From: Trileptium ribeirensis
Lineage: Eukaryota; Nematoda; Enoplea; Enoplida; Thoracostomopsidae
Direction: 5' to 3'
Assembly (NCBI GenBank): GCA_030248225.1
Contig: JASANE010010112.1
Span: 92,702-156,701, forward strand
Length of the DNA: 64,000 bases
Positions 1-12,140 of the stretch are shown piece by piece (positions within the stretch are counted from its first letter, which is position 1; the number at the start of each line of letters is the position of its first letter). A model generated the notes under the pieces. It had not been told where the DNA came from, searched no databases, and worked only from the letters and a program-made list of their open reading frames with translations. The position numbers and the translations under genes were made by a program.

Positions 1-352
1 ATCCTCAAGAGCTAAGCGTTGACGTGATTATTTTTGAACACTTCTTAATTTGGCTTCATATGCTTTATAATATTCTGGGTCTCCCCTAAAATTTTTAAAT
101 TGGGTGCAATTATACCATTTTGCTCGTTGGGTTGCACTAACAACTTTCACTTGTAAAATATTCGGAAATTTGACTTTGATTATTCGAAAAACTTTGTCGC
201 ATTCTGGATAATAAACGCTGTCTTTACTTTGCTTTTACTCTCTTTTGATTTTCTGTTAGTTCCTGTTCTCTCCGTTGCTTTCATTCGGTTTCTTTCGTTC
301 TTATTTGAATCGCTTATTGTTGATTTCCGCTAGTTCTTTTGGTCATTATCGG
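1..352 (-). pseudogene. Downstream-of-RNase H segment of gypsy copy A
   Basis: This stretch continues the pol reading direction beyond RNase H. It contains an open piece of roughly 60 residues (about positions 20-200, - strand) that starts near a YYPECDK motif and is rich in Lys, Tyr and Phe, bounded by stops. I do not see the HHCC zinc-binding signature or the DDE catalytic core of an integrase here, so this may be a linker, a diverged C-terminal domain, or deletion-junction sequence. No function is assigned. Confidence 0.4.
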
Positions 353-835
353 CTAATATCGATTCGTTATTTCTTCTTCTTCTGTTTCTACGTTCTCGGT
401 TACAGGAACTACTGGTGGTCTCAACATACAATCCGCATTTTGGTGATATCGTCCCGGTTTGTATGCTATTGTATATTCATACTCGAGGATTTTGTTGGCC
501 ATTCGGGCTAATCGTACAGTCATCTGTTCTAACGGTCGTTTCTCAATGAGAATTTGGACCAATGGTGTGTGGTCCGTAATGATCGTTGCATGGTTTTCCA
601 GTAAATACGACCGGAAATGTTGAACTGCTCGAATTACTGCCAAACATTCTTGTTCTGTTATTGAGTATCGAGTTTCTTCGTCACGGTATTTATTGCTGAC
701 ATAGTGGATCACATGTTTATTTCCTGTTTCATCTTCTTGAACTAAGATGTATCCAATACCGTGTTTACTTGCATCTGTATATAAGACAAACGGTTTATAT
801 CGGTCTGGATATCCCAATATTATAGGTGTCGTCAT
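353..835 (-). pseudogene. Gypsy copy A RNase H domain
   Basis: An open segment of 160 codons encodes a complete Ty3/gypsy-type RNase H. Visible landmarks are the first catalytic Asp in LYTDASKHGIGYIL, the Glu in TEQECLAVI, the second Asp in ITDHTPL and the C-terminal KPGRYHQNADCMLR block; in intact elements the last reads N-A-D-x-L-S-R. It follows the RT segment with a 4-bp overlap but in a different frame, which indicates a frameshift. In the intact family this domain removes the RNA strand during reverse transcription in the cytoplasmic particle. It is the best preserved domain of the copy, yet separated from its RT it cannot make a working polyprotein. Confidence 0.88.
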
Positions 836-1735
836 TTTATCTTTATAGTATCGAACGCTTGTTGAGTTTCATCTGTCCACAATTGGCTGAATTTCAACAT
901 TCTTGCTCGCTTATTGGTGATGTCATATAACGGTGCTGATATAGTTCCATATTCGGGTACAAATTGTCTATAATACCCGGTTAGACCAAGGAAACTTTTG
1001 AGCTGTTTCACTGTTTTTGGTTTTGAGAAATTATGTTCTTTCTCAGTCTTTCCTGGGTCTATTGATATTCCTTTGTTTGATACAATATATCCGAGAAATG
1101 GAATTTCTTCTTTTAAAAATTCGCATTTCGATTCTTTTTCCTTCAGATTCGTTTCTCGCAATCGTTGCAATATTTGACTAATATCGATGTCGAAAAGATT
1201 ATATCATCCAAATAACATAGATACGATTCCACCAGAACGCCCGCCAATACTAACTGCATCATTCTTTGAAATGTTGCAAGTGCGTTCATTAATCCAAAAG
1301 GCATAACGTTGAATTCGAACAATCCTTCATGGCATATGAACGCTGTCTTTTCTTTATCTTGTTCGTTCATTGGTGATTGCTAGTATCCGGACATTAGGTC
1401 CAAAGTTCACAAGTATTTTGCTCCGCGTACTGCATCCAGCATTTCGTCAATTCTCGGTAGCGGAAAACTATCGCTTTTTGTGATCGAATTTAGCATTCTG
1501 TAATCCGCACAGAATCTTTTTGATGTTCTTCTTGTTGGTTAGGCCAATTGGTGAAACCCAAAAGCTATATATTACTCGTTGGTCGAGCATTTCTTGTACT
1601 TGTTTGCTCGCTTGGTTTCGAGCTACATACGGTAGGTGTCGCAGTCGTTGTTGTACAGGCTTTTCAACTGTGGCTTGGATATAGTGTTCCATTGGGCGTT
1701 GATACAAATATCGAAATCTGATTTCGAGAAGACGT
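832..1735 (-). pseudogene. Gypsy copy A reverse transcriptase, frameshifted
   Basis: Three overlapping open pieces give the RT of a Ty3/gypsy element. The 5' piece (1707-1468) holds the priming region before the fingers domain (PYVARNQASKQVQEMLDQ). The middle piece (1370-1143) has FEFNVMPFGLMNA and the catalytic YLDD box. The 3' piece (1170-832) has PFLGYIVSNKGIS and LKSFLGLTGYYRQFVPEYG, which is the thumb/connection typical of the group. The segment around RT motif A (positions about 1371-1467) is out of frame and partly lost. At least two frameshifts separate the pieces. Only the motifs support the assignment; the copy cannot be functional. Confidence 0.9.
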
Positions 1736-2550
1736 CTTGGTAATTATGTAGTACAGTTGCTAAATATGCTTTGCCTTCTGTATCGGTAAGTGATTTTTCA
1801 AGATCGATTTAAGCCGGAAGTTCGATGTTATTCATGTGCTCAGTTTGACATATTATTTGTTCTTGGAATTTTTCAATATTGAATTGTCGTTGCTTCATTT
1901 TTCGTTCTTGTAGTTCCGTATCCACTATCGATATTATCTGTGGATTCTTTATTTGTATATCGCCAGCCCAGGATTTAATTATTGGTTTTCCTCGTTTTCC
2001 AATTTGGGTCCAACTTGCTTCATTTTTTCTTTTTCCATTCGATTCTTTATTCGTTTCTTTTCGAATCGATCAATTGCATTTTGGGCTTTTTCCTCATCGA
2101 CCACTGTTTTTATAATTGTCTCGTCTACTTTGCATAGCAATAGTTGATCTTCAATTATTGCGATTTCCACCATATGTAGGTTGCACACCGGTATCATGAT
2201 GTCGCCTTTTTCACCTTGGTAATACTGTTTGGTATTGTTAATCCACTACAGCTTTTTATTAAAGGTTCTACTATTATCGTATCAACTTTTTTACTCCTTC
2301 CGGTTTTTTGTTTCGCTGAATTTTGCCGACCATGGCGGGATTACTAGTTTACACGAGCATTTGCATATTTCGATTTGGTTATCTTCTGTTCTTTTCACCG
2401 TTCCCATTTCGTTGATCCGCCAACTATGGGGTATAGGTTGATCGTTCATTTTGATTCTCTCAGTTGTTGGTAATCGATTATTAGCTCTAAGGCTGCCAAG
2501 AAATAGTGTCCATATATCGCAATCTTTGGAAAATTCTTGATTACGATAAA
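1736..2550 (-). pseudogene. Gypsy copy A protease-to-RT linker
   Basis: This is the lysine/glutamate-rich linker between protease and RT. The open piece at 2197-1979 begins IPVCNLHMVEIAIIEDQ and continues into a charged, probably coiled stretch with the motif VVDEEKAQNAIDRFEKK. Copy B (24290-24475) and copy C (31690-31880) carry the same segment, which shows that it belongs to the family. No enzymatic motif is visible in it. The copies also share a short upstream block with the motif I(T)NRLP that lies 3' of the protease. Stops interrupt it on both sides. Confidence 0.7.
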
Positions 2551-3102
2551 TCAGATCATCTGCATTTTCATTTCCAAGTGGACTTGTACGAAAAAATAGC
2601 CCACTGCTCTTTCTGATAATTCTCCATTTAATCCCTTTGCATATAACGCTGTTTCTCTCAGTGGTAAATGTTTAGAAAGTCTTTTCGTATTGTTCCTCAC
2701 TTGCTCCTCGTAATCTTTTATTTCCTTCTGGATATCGATGTAGTACCTTAATAGGGCTGTTGAATCGCTACATGATTCATGTTCTTGTGATTCGTTGACT
2801 TGGTTCACTTCTATGAATTTTTCTTTCTTTTCGTCTGATGATATATCCTCGAATTTCTCCAATTCTTTCTGAAGACCCTTTTGTCGTGCTACCACACTCG
2901 ACTTTGATAATAGGTTATTCGTTCTTTCGTTTGGTTGGTTCGGTCGATCCGGTAATACGCTGTATCGATTTTGGTTTTGTGATTGATTTCCTCTTTGGTT
3001 CTCTCTTGTGTTTTGCCCCAAATTTCTTGAGAAAAATTGTTCCATTTTATGACCCAGCTTTCCACATTTATTGCATCTCGGCGGTGTTTGGTTCATTAAC
3101 AT
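2551..3102 (-). pseudogene. Gypsy copy A nucleocapsid zinc knuckle and protease remnant
   Basis: The 183-codon segment starts with a retroviral-type zinc knuckle, PPRCNKCGKLGHKMEQF, in which the last Cys of the CX2CX4HX4C pattern is replaced by Phe. It continues through a polar Asn/Gln-rich region (RENQRGNQSQNQN) to LRYYIDIQKEIKD, where the other copies carry the DTG protease site. In copy A the active-site DTG is missing because sequence was lost between the RYYI block and the KHLPLRETALYA block, so the protease is inactive by deletion. The Met at the 5' end is not a real start; the frame joins the preceding gag segment by a frameshift. Confidence 0.82.
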
Positions 3103-5568
3103 TTGCCCAGTGTTTGTTGGTTTGCAACTGGTGCTGGCATTGTTTGTTGTTGTTGCCAGTTCGTTTGAGGTTGCGATGGTTGTTGTGGTGCCTGCGTCGG
3201 GTATATCACTTGTGGTGTTGGCTGTTGTATTACCATCTGTTCATAATATGGTTGTATTGAATGAGGAGTATTCACATCCATCTGTGTTGGCATCATTGGT
3301 ATTGCATTATCCATGGTTGTGCTATTTGTTGTTGTGGTTGCCTTAATCGTATCGGTTGAATATTCCACCGTTGTGGGCGCCATTGTATTTGTGGTCTTTT
3401 CGCCCTCGGTCTCATATTTGTTGATCAATGTTTGGTCGTGTTCTAATAGTTTGATTCGGTCGATTTGATTGTATCCTTGGATACTTTGGTCGTTGTTCGT
3501 TCGTGCCTTGTAATCCTTCGGTCATTTGTTGATCCAAACTTTCGACTGCCTCCGCTTTTTCTGGTAGTGTCATGAAAGTTTCTATTTTTGTTGCACATAA
3601 GCGATTTCGGATTTAGTTTTTTAATTCCGTTATCAGTGCTGACTTGAGAACTTTTTCGACAACTGATTCGGCACACCATTCGTAGTCAGTTTTCGTGCTG
3701 CGTATACACGTAATTCGTCTCAGAAATTTTTGAATGTTCTTGTTTGCCGCAGGCTTTGCAATTTATTCATTTGATTTGTCAGTGTTGTTAGCACGTCAAA
3801 TCGTTCTTTAAACTTTTTGATCGGCACGTTATAATTATGTAGCTCCTTGGCTTTTTCAAGTGTCACCACTGTTAAGTATTCTTGCGCTTTTCCTCGCATT
3901 TTTGCTTTCAATACTCAAAGTTATTCTTGTTCGTCATCGATACCGGTCTTGAGCCAATGCTTTTTCGAACTCCATATGAAATATCTCTAAACTCGTTTCA
4001 CCTTTATACGGTTGTATGTTTCGCACTTCGTTCTTCATTTTGACCAAAACTGCTTGGTCAATCGTTTGTTGTGTTGAATTTGGTACTTGCGAATCTTTGG
4101 TTGTCACTTTGATCAACGCTTCGATTAATTGTTGGTTCATTGTCACTTGCTGTGGTTGTTGATACTGGTATACGTATGGTGTTGCTGTTGCTACTGGTAC
4201 TCCCGGATTGATCACCGAATTGTTTGTAATGAATGGAATTTGGTTGCGTTTTGGGGCTATCGGTGTTGTACCATTACATTGTATTTGGTTGTACATATTC
4301 GCCATTTGAGTTGTACCGCTATTTATTGTATATGATGTTTGCGTTTGGTTCCATGCATTCGTCGATTGGATTTCGCTAATTCGTTCTTTATTTGCGCCAT
4401 ATCGTATTTGATTAGTATTGGGTTGCATTTGATGTATATTGCCTTGCATTAAATTTGTATTCCTTCGTTCTTTATTTATATCGACTTGATCATAGTTTGT
4501 ACCACACTGTATTTGATTTGTATCAATTCATTCTTCATGTATACCGAATTGATCACGATTTATTTTATATTGGTCGTTGTTTGATTTAAATCGCGTTTGA
4601 TTTGTATTGAGTCGTTCTTTTTGTACGCCCCATTGATCGTTGTTTGCGTCAAATTGATCGCTATGTTCATTGTATTGCGCTTGGGTTATACCATATTCGT
4701 TTTGATATGTACCCGTTTGATCATACTTTATACCACATTGCTGTCGGTATACGTCCCGAGTTGGTTTTGACTTGTGCCAACTTGTATTTGGCTCGCACCG
4801 AGTCGAATTCTATTTGTATCATTTCGGGTTTGATTTGCGTCAGTTGTTTGTGATTCATATTCGGTTGTTGTTGTTGTTCTCGTGTTTGCTGGATTTCGAC
4901 CGTACTCCGTTCTATATTGGCTACTCTTTGATCAGCGATCGTAGTTGTTATTATTTGTCTTTGCTCCGGGTTATTATTACTCGGTGTTGTATATACTTGA
5001 CCCAAACTGAAGGGTTCGTGATATTCTGCCCTTTGTATTACGATTTTTTGTCGATAATCATTCTGTTCTTTTGATTGCTACTGTTCTTGTTGATTGTCAT
5101 GATTTTGTCGCACTACTGTTTTTTCGTCATCATCAGTAGTTTACGATTCCATCCTCGGTTGTGCCAATGAAATTTCTGGTTTATTTAGGTCCAGACTTTG
5201 GCATACTTGCTGTAATTTTTTCGATAAGGTCGCGTGTCTCGATATAAATATTAATTTTTTTTCGTTTTGTCGTTGTAGCGTTTGGATTTTTCCTTGATTT
5301 GTTTTTCTGGATCCACTATACTTACGAACAATTCTTTGATACTTGCTTCTTCTTGGATCGTATCGGTATGCGTTTCTTGCAAGCCTTCTTTGTTATTTTG
5401 TTGTTTGTTCCTTTTTGGTTCCGGTGTGTTTGGATAGAATTCCCGAAATATTTCTTCGAGTTCTTTTGTTGTATTTGAACTGTTTGACATATCTTGAATC
5501 TTCTTATTTGCTGTTTGCTCCCAAATTACTAATGTGCTTTGGTTTGGTTGGCGGTCGTTTTTGCGCAT
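3096..5568 (-). pseudogene. Gypsy copy A gag, broken into several frames
   Basis: Gag is spread over at least six open pieces. The N-terminal piece (5568-5251) is acidic/lysine-rich with TIQEEASIKELF, shared with copy C. Next comes a glutamine-rich piece (5005-4721). The Asn/Gln repeat piece (4449-3934) has motifs such as PNTNQIRYGANKE and MTNQQLIEALIKVTTK-like capsid-entry sequence. The capsid-like piece (3911-3679) contains LTNQMNKLQSLRQT, and the proline/glutamine-rich piece (3428-3096) precedes the zinc knuckle. Frameshifts and stops separate all of them. Gag would assemble the particle and package RNA. The protein is unusual for its low-complexity Asn/Gln content before the capsid part. 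Confidence 0.78.
4400..4860 (-). repeat. Diverged 21-bp (seven-codon) repeats in gag of copy A
   Basis: On the - strand this stretch repeats units that encode a hydrophobic residue flanked by Gln/Arg and Asn (for example NQIRYGA NKERISE). The units are about 21 bp and strongly diverged, and frameshifts have broken the phase. They correspond to the cleaner heptad array in copy C at 29090-29710. Confidence 0.6.
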
Positions 5569-5599
5569 ATGCTCCTGGTGGCGTTCTTTGAAGTGACGT

Positions 5600-8590
5600 T
5601 TTTACTACTTTTTGAATTTAGCGCAGGCTTGCGTAAATCGTCCTGATTATGGGATTTAATAATTGCTACTACAATGTAAATAATTTTATTTTGGCCTGTG
5701 AATTATTTCGGACTGGGTTAATTTTAATTTTTGACATACTGACCCATTTTGTTTTATTACTATTGTTTTCCGCTTTTACACGACATCGTGTTCAGCATGT
5801 TATTTTACCTTGTTTTGATAGGGTAGCGGTTGGAAGGTAAATTTTATTATGACAGCTATCGGAGTTAAAGGTAGTAGGGGATTCGTCACTCGAGAGATGT
5901 GGTATTCGTACGCGAGGCAGTAGTATGTCGGTGGAAAATTGTGCTAGGTTCTTTTCTTGGCGCGCGTCTTATCTCTCGATGCCTTTACTCAATTTGCACT
6001 ACGCCGTGGCTACTGCGGTTTGCTCCATTGAGAATTCCAACAAAAAACCCAATAAAGTCGATATTAGAATGTTTATTCAAAAGTTAGCAACACGCACACG
6101 GCATATTAATTCAAAGAATCGCAGCTTATATTGGCAATGGTTGTTATTGACCACGCTTGAGATCCGCGCCTCCTATTCACCTAGTTTCCAATATTTTATT
6201 CACTCTTCTTCCCTACACTCTCGATAAATTTGCTACTTATCAAGCCTTGCTTTTTATTACTCAACTCAAGTTCTGAGCGCACTATTATTCTAAATACGTA
6301 GTTATCTGGTAATTTAGCGTTAGGTTAGGTATTAAGTACTCTTGGGAGGTTCGTGCGTAGCCTTCCGGATGACTAGACCCGTACGTTTATTTAAATACCT
6401 TAACCTCGGCCTTAGAGTTACGCTTATAATTTCCTTAAAGCCAACAGTATCCAGACGGCTTGATGAAGGATTCTGATAAGCTATTGTTTTCTTTTGTAGG
6501 TTTGTACGAAGCCTTCCGGACGGCTAGACCCGCACATTTATTTAAGTACCTTATCCTAAGATCTTAGATTTATGCTAATTACGTGCCGTTATTTTAACGT
6601 TCCCGCTTCCGGACGGCTAGCCAGGCCCGAACTATAACTATCGGGTAGTTGGCAGCTACTCTATAGTTCCCAATTAATTACTTTGTCTCCCACGTCACGA
6701 ACTCAATTAGGGAATGCTCACGTATTTTCATCCACGAGGTATTTCTCAGTTGCGGTATTTTACTTTGGCACTCTAAGGGGAAGGCCGTTATTGTTTATGG
6801 TTACGCTCGTGCTCGCTTGATCTTTTATAAGGGGAAATTAGTAGGAATAATATAAATTATTACGAGAATAAGGTACCTATATGTATCATTGCTTTGCGAC
6901 TCATCGTTAACTTCTATGGAACAAGGATCAACCAATTTAGATCCACATAAGTAATTCACAACTTCACTTGGATTTAAGCATCTATGCCAGGTACTCGCTT
7001 GCCAAACTCATAACCTGTACGCAGAACCATAAAGAACCAATGCGTAAGCGAGTAAATCGTAAACAGACCAAGAAAACCGCTGTTATTAGTATAAACGTAC
7101 CAAAACCACGTCACGTATTAGCTAGCTAAGCATACACTAATAGGACATAATCAAAACAAAACCAGAAAATAACTCGTCGAAGTTGCTCTGAATCGTATAG
7201 GCAGGAAGTCGTAACACATATTCGTAAAACCGACAATTACAGCTTAGACCTGTTAATTAGCGTAAGCAGAAGCTCCTCTGACTCGATGAAGTCTGGAACA
7301 AGACTGAATAAAGAAAAGAAAAAGACGCTAACAAGCCAAAATACTGCTAATTACGCAAACACGCATTTAAAGGAAAATTAAACAACAAACCCAAAAACAA
7401 GAAGAAAAGATAATCCAATGGGAGGGAGGGACATAAAAAGGGATTTTGTGACCAGCCCGAGGTTTTCAGTAAATTTTAAGGATTTTGGGCTATTTCGAAC
7501 TGGAAACCCCCTGGTAGCCTGGTAAACCCCTAACAATAATCAAAACATCAGTGCCGCGATGCTTATACTAGTATAGTCACACCAAGGCATTAGTTAAGTC
7601 AACTCGTGGAAAAACAAATTAAAAAACAAATAATGCAAAACATTGTTAAGCACTATTCTCAAGCTAGTACGGTTACGTCCTTCACAGCAAAACGAGACTA
7701 CCTGAAATTCAAACCCAAAGGCTATCAACATAGGTTAGCTAGGCTGAAAAACAAACGTAAAATGTGTAACTTAGGTAAGTTTAGGATAAAGTTTAACGAG
7801 AACTGTTAGGATACGCTTTTAAGAGACCATTAAATAGGAGAAAGAATAAAACCCCTTATTTTAAGGGTTTTTGGACCCCGGTAGCCTAGCAGTACCCCGA
7901 CGTGAAACAAAAATGTTATTTAGCTTTGGTTTTATGGGGGTAGGGGTTGGTAGGGGATTTTTCCTTAGGTCGGCTATCGGAATTAAAAAAGGGGACGGCA
8001 TTCGTCACAGAAGGATTGTGCGGTTCGAGATGTGGCCAGTAGAATTCCGGTGGGACGCTTGTTGCGGCGCGCGTCTTTCTTTTCATGAACGGTACTAGTG
8101 CCTTATATTTTACGTTGCGGCGTGATCCTTGCTCGGCTCTATTGCTCAAGTTCCAGATAGACGGTCAACAGACACGAATAGTAAATGTTTATTACAAAGG
8201 ATAACATATTAGGCACGGAGACACCGTTGACCACTTTAGACACTCTTTTGATACTATAACCGACTACGTACTTTCGTCAGAGCTCGTTTTGAAAAGCTTT
8301 GGTACCCTTCTCTCGTACCGTATTTTTGCTCACTCCAACTTCACACTAGTTTTCCAATACAGTTATTCGAGCTCTCGTTACCAAAACGGTGGTACTTTCT
8401 TACCAAACTGTTTTTAGCTTATGCTAGTGCTTCACCGGACTTTATTGCACAGTCTGACTTCCTCTAAAGCACAGTCTGACTCGTATCCTTCATACACTTC
8501 TGCCACTGGTTGCGATAATTTTGACGACCACTATCTATAACTTTGGTTCTTAAAGTTATTTAAAGCTAACAAGTATTGAGTTATCACCGC
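5600..8590 (-). repeat. LTR and long 5' leader of gypsy copy A
   Basis: This region aligns in reverse complement with 26085-28340. Read on the - strand it has an LTR-like block (8590 to about 7900) with two copies of the GTCAGACTGTGC motif (8445-8458 and 8469-8480), then AATAAA (as TTTATT at 8188-8193), then a module with CTACTGGCCACA and GTGACGAAT. A second, shorter version of the same AATAAA-plus-module unit occurs at 6300 to 5850 (AATAAA as TTTATT at 6072-6077), about 2.1 kb nearer to gag. The piece between them includes a pyrimidine-rich CCCTCCCTCCC tract near 7420. Exact LTR ends and the primer binding site could not be fixed. Confidence 0.7.
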
Positions 8591-10017
8591 TGTTTAAGAG
8601 TTTTACTTGAGCGATAGTGGTTCCAATTTAGGTTACTTGTTACTTTATTAAAGCCCTTGTGGGCTGACACAATGACACCGGACGGTAGCCACTATGCGAT
8701 TATCTGAGTACCTGGACTTAGATCTAAGATTTACTCTAGTAGTGGCAGTTAGTTAAAAATTACTAAAGATGTACAGCAGCGGTCGACCACTGTGCGGTTG
8801 AAGTTTCTCACTTGATACGTCCTACCGGACGGGGATTCGTATAGAGAGATTCCTGCCCGATGGACACGGCTCCAGAAACAATCGCAATCGGAAACTACGG
8901 TGGTTCGAGGAGGTAGTCGAATCCTCGCCCCTTACTCACCCGGTCTTCTCAAGAATAGTACTACTGATACTAGGGTCCGGACGGTTGCGGCAAGGCACTA
9001 GTAGTACTACTAATTCTAAACCCACCTTCACTCTCGCCCTGGAAGATTTCTCACTCGACAGGGGGGCGAAATTAGGTAAGCTATTACTAACTCTAGTACT
9101 TCCTATTATCCACCGCTCTTACTAAGCCTTATCGCCACTTACTCACCGTTTTTCTTGGGAAATTATTATTAAGTAAACAATACTTGGTTAAAGATACTTA
9201 TGAGTATTGTCAATCACAGCCATCCTAGATGCATTCGCGACTCGTTGCACTCCAAACCTTAAAGTCCACTCCAATTCCGAGGATTCTTTACGCTCGAATT
9301 TAAAGTCAGTTACGTGAAGAACTATCAGCAAGGAAACCCGAGTATAGGCGTTTCCTGATTTAAATTTGCTCGTCCACTGAGCTAAGGGCCGAGTGTAGGC
9401 ACCTTTCCAGTTGTGCAGTTACCGCACTATCATCAGACAAGAGGTCTACTCTCATTCAACATACGCAAGATTTCTACCAACACACAAAGGCGTGATAAAA
9501 CAGAAATCGAAAACAATGCTATAGCTAGGTAACTAATTGACTAAACAATAAAACAATAAATTCCACGTAATGCTCAACTCGTCCAGAAGCATGTACTGCA
9601 TTCGCCGTGATGTAGACCAAGACTAACTAAAATGAAAAATTGAAGGTAAACTTACACATAACTAATAACTAAAACTAATAGAAAATTTAACTTAGCTCCA
9701 CTTAAAAAACCTAGCTAACACAATAGCTATGTAATTACATGTTTATAAAATATGATTTATTAACTAAAATACTGTTAAAATTTACATTCTATATAAACAT
9801 TTTTTGGGTTTTAAGGTTATAACTTTTAATTTGATTAATAAGTTATCTTTTCTCATTCTAAATTCTAAACTAAAACTCATTCTAAATTTTGTTTATGTTT
9901 GTACTTCAAGGTTCATCTACTTACAAACAAAATAGTTTTTCGTTTTAATTTATTTTAAACAACCTTAAACTCTACAATTTTCTCTAATTTCAATATCTTT
10001 ATACATACTTTCTCACC
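8591..10017. other. No gene recognised
   Basis: Flank between gypsy copy A and the piggyBac element. The stretch has no long open frame on either strand. Part of it (8591-9450) has mixed composition and could be additional element sequence upstream of the LTR, but I find no match to copies B or C there. 9500-10017 is AT-rich. Confidence 0.6.
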
Positions 10018-10286
10018 TTAACCCTTTAAGTGATCATGACGTACCAGTTAATTCATTGTAACTTTGGCTAAACGTCGTACGTCATGCAATGATGTATTTT
10101 GTAGCACAGCCAATTTAGAAATAGCGATGTTTATGAACTGCAAATTGGGCTACTGCTCTAGCAATGACGTTCCATGTACGTCATAGACCAGTTTACCGAC
10201 CATTTGGTCATGAACTGCAATACAACCTGTAATACATACCTTCAAAACAATTTTTTAAACATGAAATTCCAGTCATGTTCCCAATG

Positions 10287-11398
10287 TCATCCATCGTAAT
10301 AGTTGTTCTTACATTTTGCAGTAAAGTTACCCTTTCCTGTGGTATGTTCTGAAACAGTTTTCAAAACAGAGCCCGGGTTGCCCAGGACAATCTGGACAGC
10401 AATACCGAGTGTCTTTCCGAACTTCGTTCTGATAGCAAACTCGGCTTCGCTTTTGCTTGCTCCGTTTGGTATCTCCACCTGGTATCAAGTGAATTGTATG
10501 CATTTCCGCTGAATACGTGGAGGGTCCGGGGCGAAATGCAGGATCGGTAGCAGATTTTCGGTGAACAACGGGAACGAACGTTGCAGGCAAACGAAATTAC
10601 GGCCCATAAAGTGAAACGATAACGGAGTGCCTGAATTCCATAAGAAGCATCGCCTTTTTTTCGTCGCCATTCGTTTTTGCACCAATAACGGTAAAATAGC
10701 CAAGTATTTGAGACCGTTAGGTCGAGCAAGTGGCAGAAGAACTTCACATGTCACCTTCGTGATTTTCTTGAACATGCAGCATAAGAAATGAACTGATATC
10801 CTCTGTCCACGCCGCTCATATTCTCGGTATAGTTTTGAACACATTGTGGTTTACTAACAACCCTCCCTCTTCGCGTTCGCACATCCACCATTTCGTTGTT
10901 GTGTTTGTTGTTAGCGTAATAACTTCTCGCCTGTCCTTCCATTGGCAGAGTGCGATATTTTCCTTGTGCCGCCAGATGACATTTCCGGACTTCAATTTTC
11001 CTTTAGCGATAATTTTCCGCAAATTTTTCCGATTTTGACGAATGATACCGACCAAATGTGTTTTGTGCTCAAGCAAATCATTGGACAACGTGACGCTAGT
11101 GTAACAATTTTCTGTGTACACAGTATGTCCTTTGCGAAGGCAATTACACTTTTCGAGAAGCTTTTTTTACTATTTTTTCTGAACGTCCAACACCGGAAAG
11201 TTCATCCTGCCTGGAAGAGAACTACCAAGGAAACAAGCAAGGCCATCTGGTTGCGAAATTTCATAAAGCTTCAGCCCGTGTTCGTGTCTTTTCCCTTTAA
11301 CCTATTGCCTGAAAAATACCTTTCCTCGGAAGCCACAAATAGATTCATCAATGGAAAGCAATTCAGATGGCTGCCGTGTTTGCGCCATAATGGATGAG
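10287..11398 (-). pseudogene. piggyBac transposase, C-terminal part
   Basis: This is the catalytic part of a piggyBac transposase (PGBD family). Reading on the - strand from 11398, visible motifs in order are LLSIDESICGFRGKVFFRQ with the first catalytic Asp region, KGKRHEHGLKLYE, VYTENCYTSVTLSNDLLE (second Asp region degraded; YTS box intact), LVGIIRQNRKNLRKII, KLKSGNV, WKDRREVITLTT, and VSKPQCVQNYTENMSGVDRGYQ with the third Asp. Frameshifts and stops occur near 11300, 11190, 10840 and 10750. The family cuts and pastes at TTAA. The final Cys-rich zinc-binding region is out of frame (about 10290-10600). The N-terminal part of the same gene is at 17884-18657. Confidence 0.87.
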
Positions 11399-11479
11399 TA
11401 AACTTAAGCTGCGCCGCTAACCATCCTCTTTTGACATCATGTACAAACTGGTGTTAGGGGACAAACTAATAGTTGCAAT

Positions 11480-12140
11480 AGCCTAACGCTATTTCCTAAC
11501 TTTTCCGTTCTGCGAACGTTTCGAATATAATTACAAAAACGTTTAAGTTACGTTAGCTAACACAATGCACCTTTTTACACTTTCACCTTCACTGCGTTCC
11601 GAAACGCTAAATTAGGCTACTTGTATTTTGAAATTTTTTGTTATGCTAACACAATTTTTGATACTCTTAATAGTCTCATTGGTTCGCGAACAGTGTTATG
11701 ATGTATACAATCCTATAAATTTTGTGTGCGAACATACCGAGCTTTCTTATGCAAAAAATGTTCGCGAACGTACAGTACTGTCGAGATCAAGCTATTCGCG
11801 AACACACATATATGTCGTAACACGTCTGGTTTGTGTTCGCGAACATATAGCACCTGTTCACTAATATATCAAAATTGCGTTTGGAGATTCAAATAGGAAA
11901 CTTGTATACCGTAATTTTTCATTATGCTAACTCAACGGTGATTTTCAAAACAATGTGTTTAGTTCGCGAACCATACGTGTAATGTGTTGCTTTTATGACT
12001 GATCTTAAAGTAAAATATGGTGTGCTAACAAAACAAAATTCTTAAAACGGTTCGCAAACACATAAATTTCACTTGCGTTTCACTTTCACTTTTACTTTCC
12101 GTGGGATCAAACAGTATTTTAGATACGCGCTTATTGTTCG
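11480..12140. repeat. Left subterminal cluster of GTTCGCGAAC palindromes
   Basis: At least eight exact or near-exact copies of the 10-bp palindrome GTTCGCGAAC occur at irregular spacing, for example near 11682, 11728, 11762, 11788, 11836 and 11962. The spacers also share TATG/ACAC-rich sequence. Clusters like this are typical transposase or host-factor binding sites in DNA transposons. A single further copy is found at 14867. Confidence 0.8.

Larger units (their letters stand above)
1..8590 (-). mobile_element. Ty3/gypsy-like LTR retroelement, copy A (degenerate, 3' end outside window)
   Basis: Reading on the - strand from right to left this element has an LTR/leader region (about 8590 to 5600), gag (5568 to 3100), nucleocapsid and residual protease region (3102 to 2551), reverse transcriptase (about 1735 to 832) and RNase H (835 to 353). 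The order PR-RT-RH and the RT and RH motifs are those of the Ty3/gypsy (Metaviridae) group. Every domain lies in a different frame or carries stops, so the copy is dead. The two copies at 22-33 kb are clearly the same family: Gag, RT and LTR segments align along their length. The element runs off the left edge, so integrase and the 3' LTR cannot be judged for this copy. Confidence 0.9.

Noticed and set aside
2838..3346. + strand open frames rich in Leu, Phe and Trp at 2.8-3.3 kb
   Set aside because: They are the complement of the Gln/Pro-rich gag linker of copy A on the - strand.
7606..7809. Lysine-rich open frame in the leader of gypsy copy A
   Set aside because: It has no counterpart in the homologous leader of copy C and no motif.
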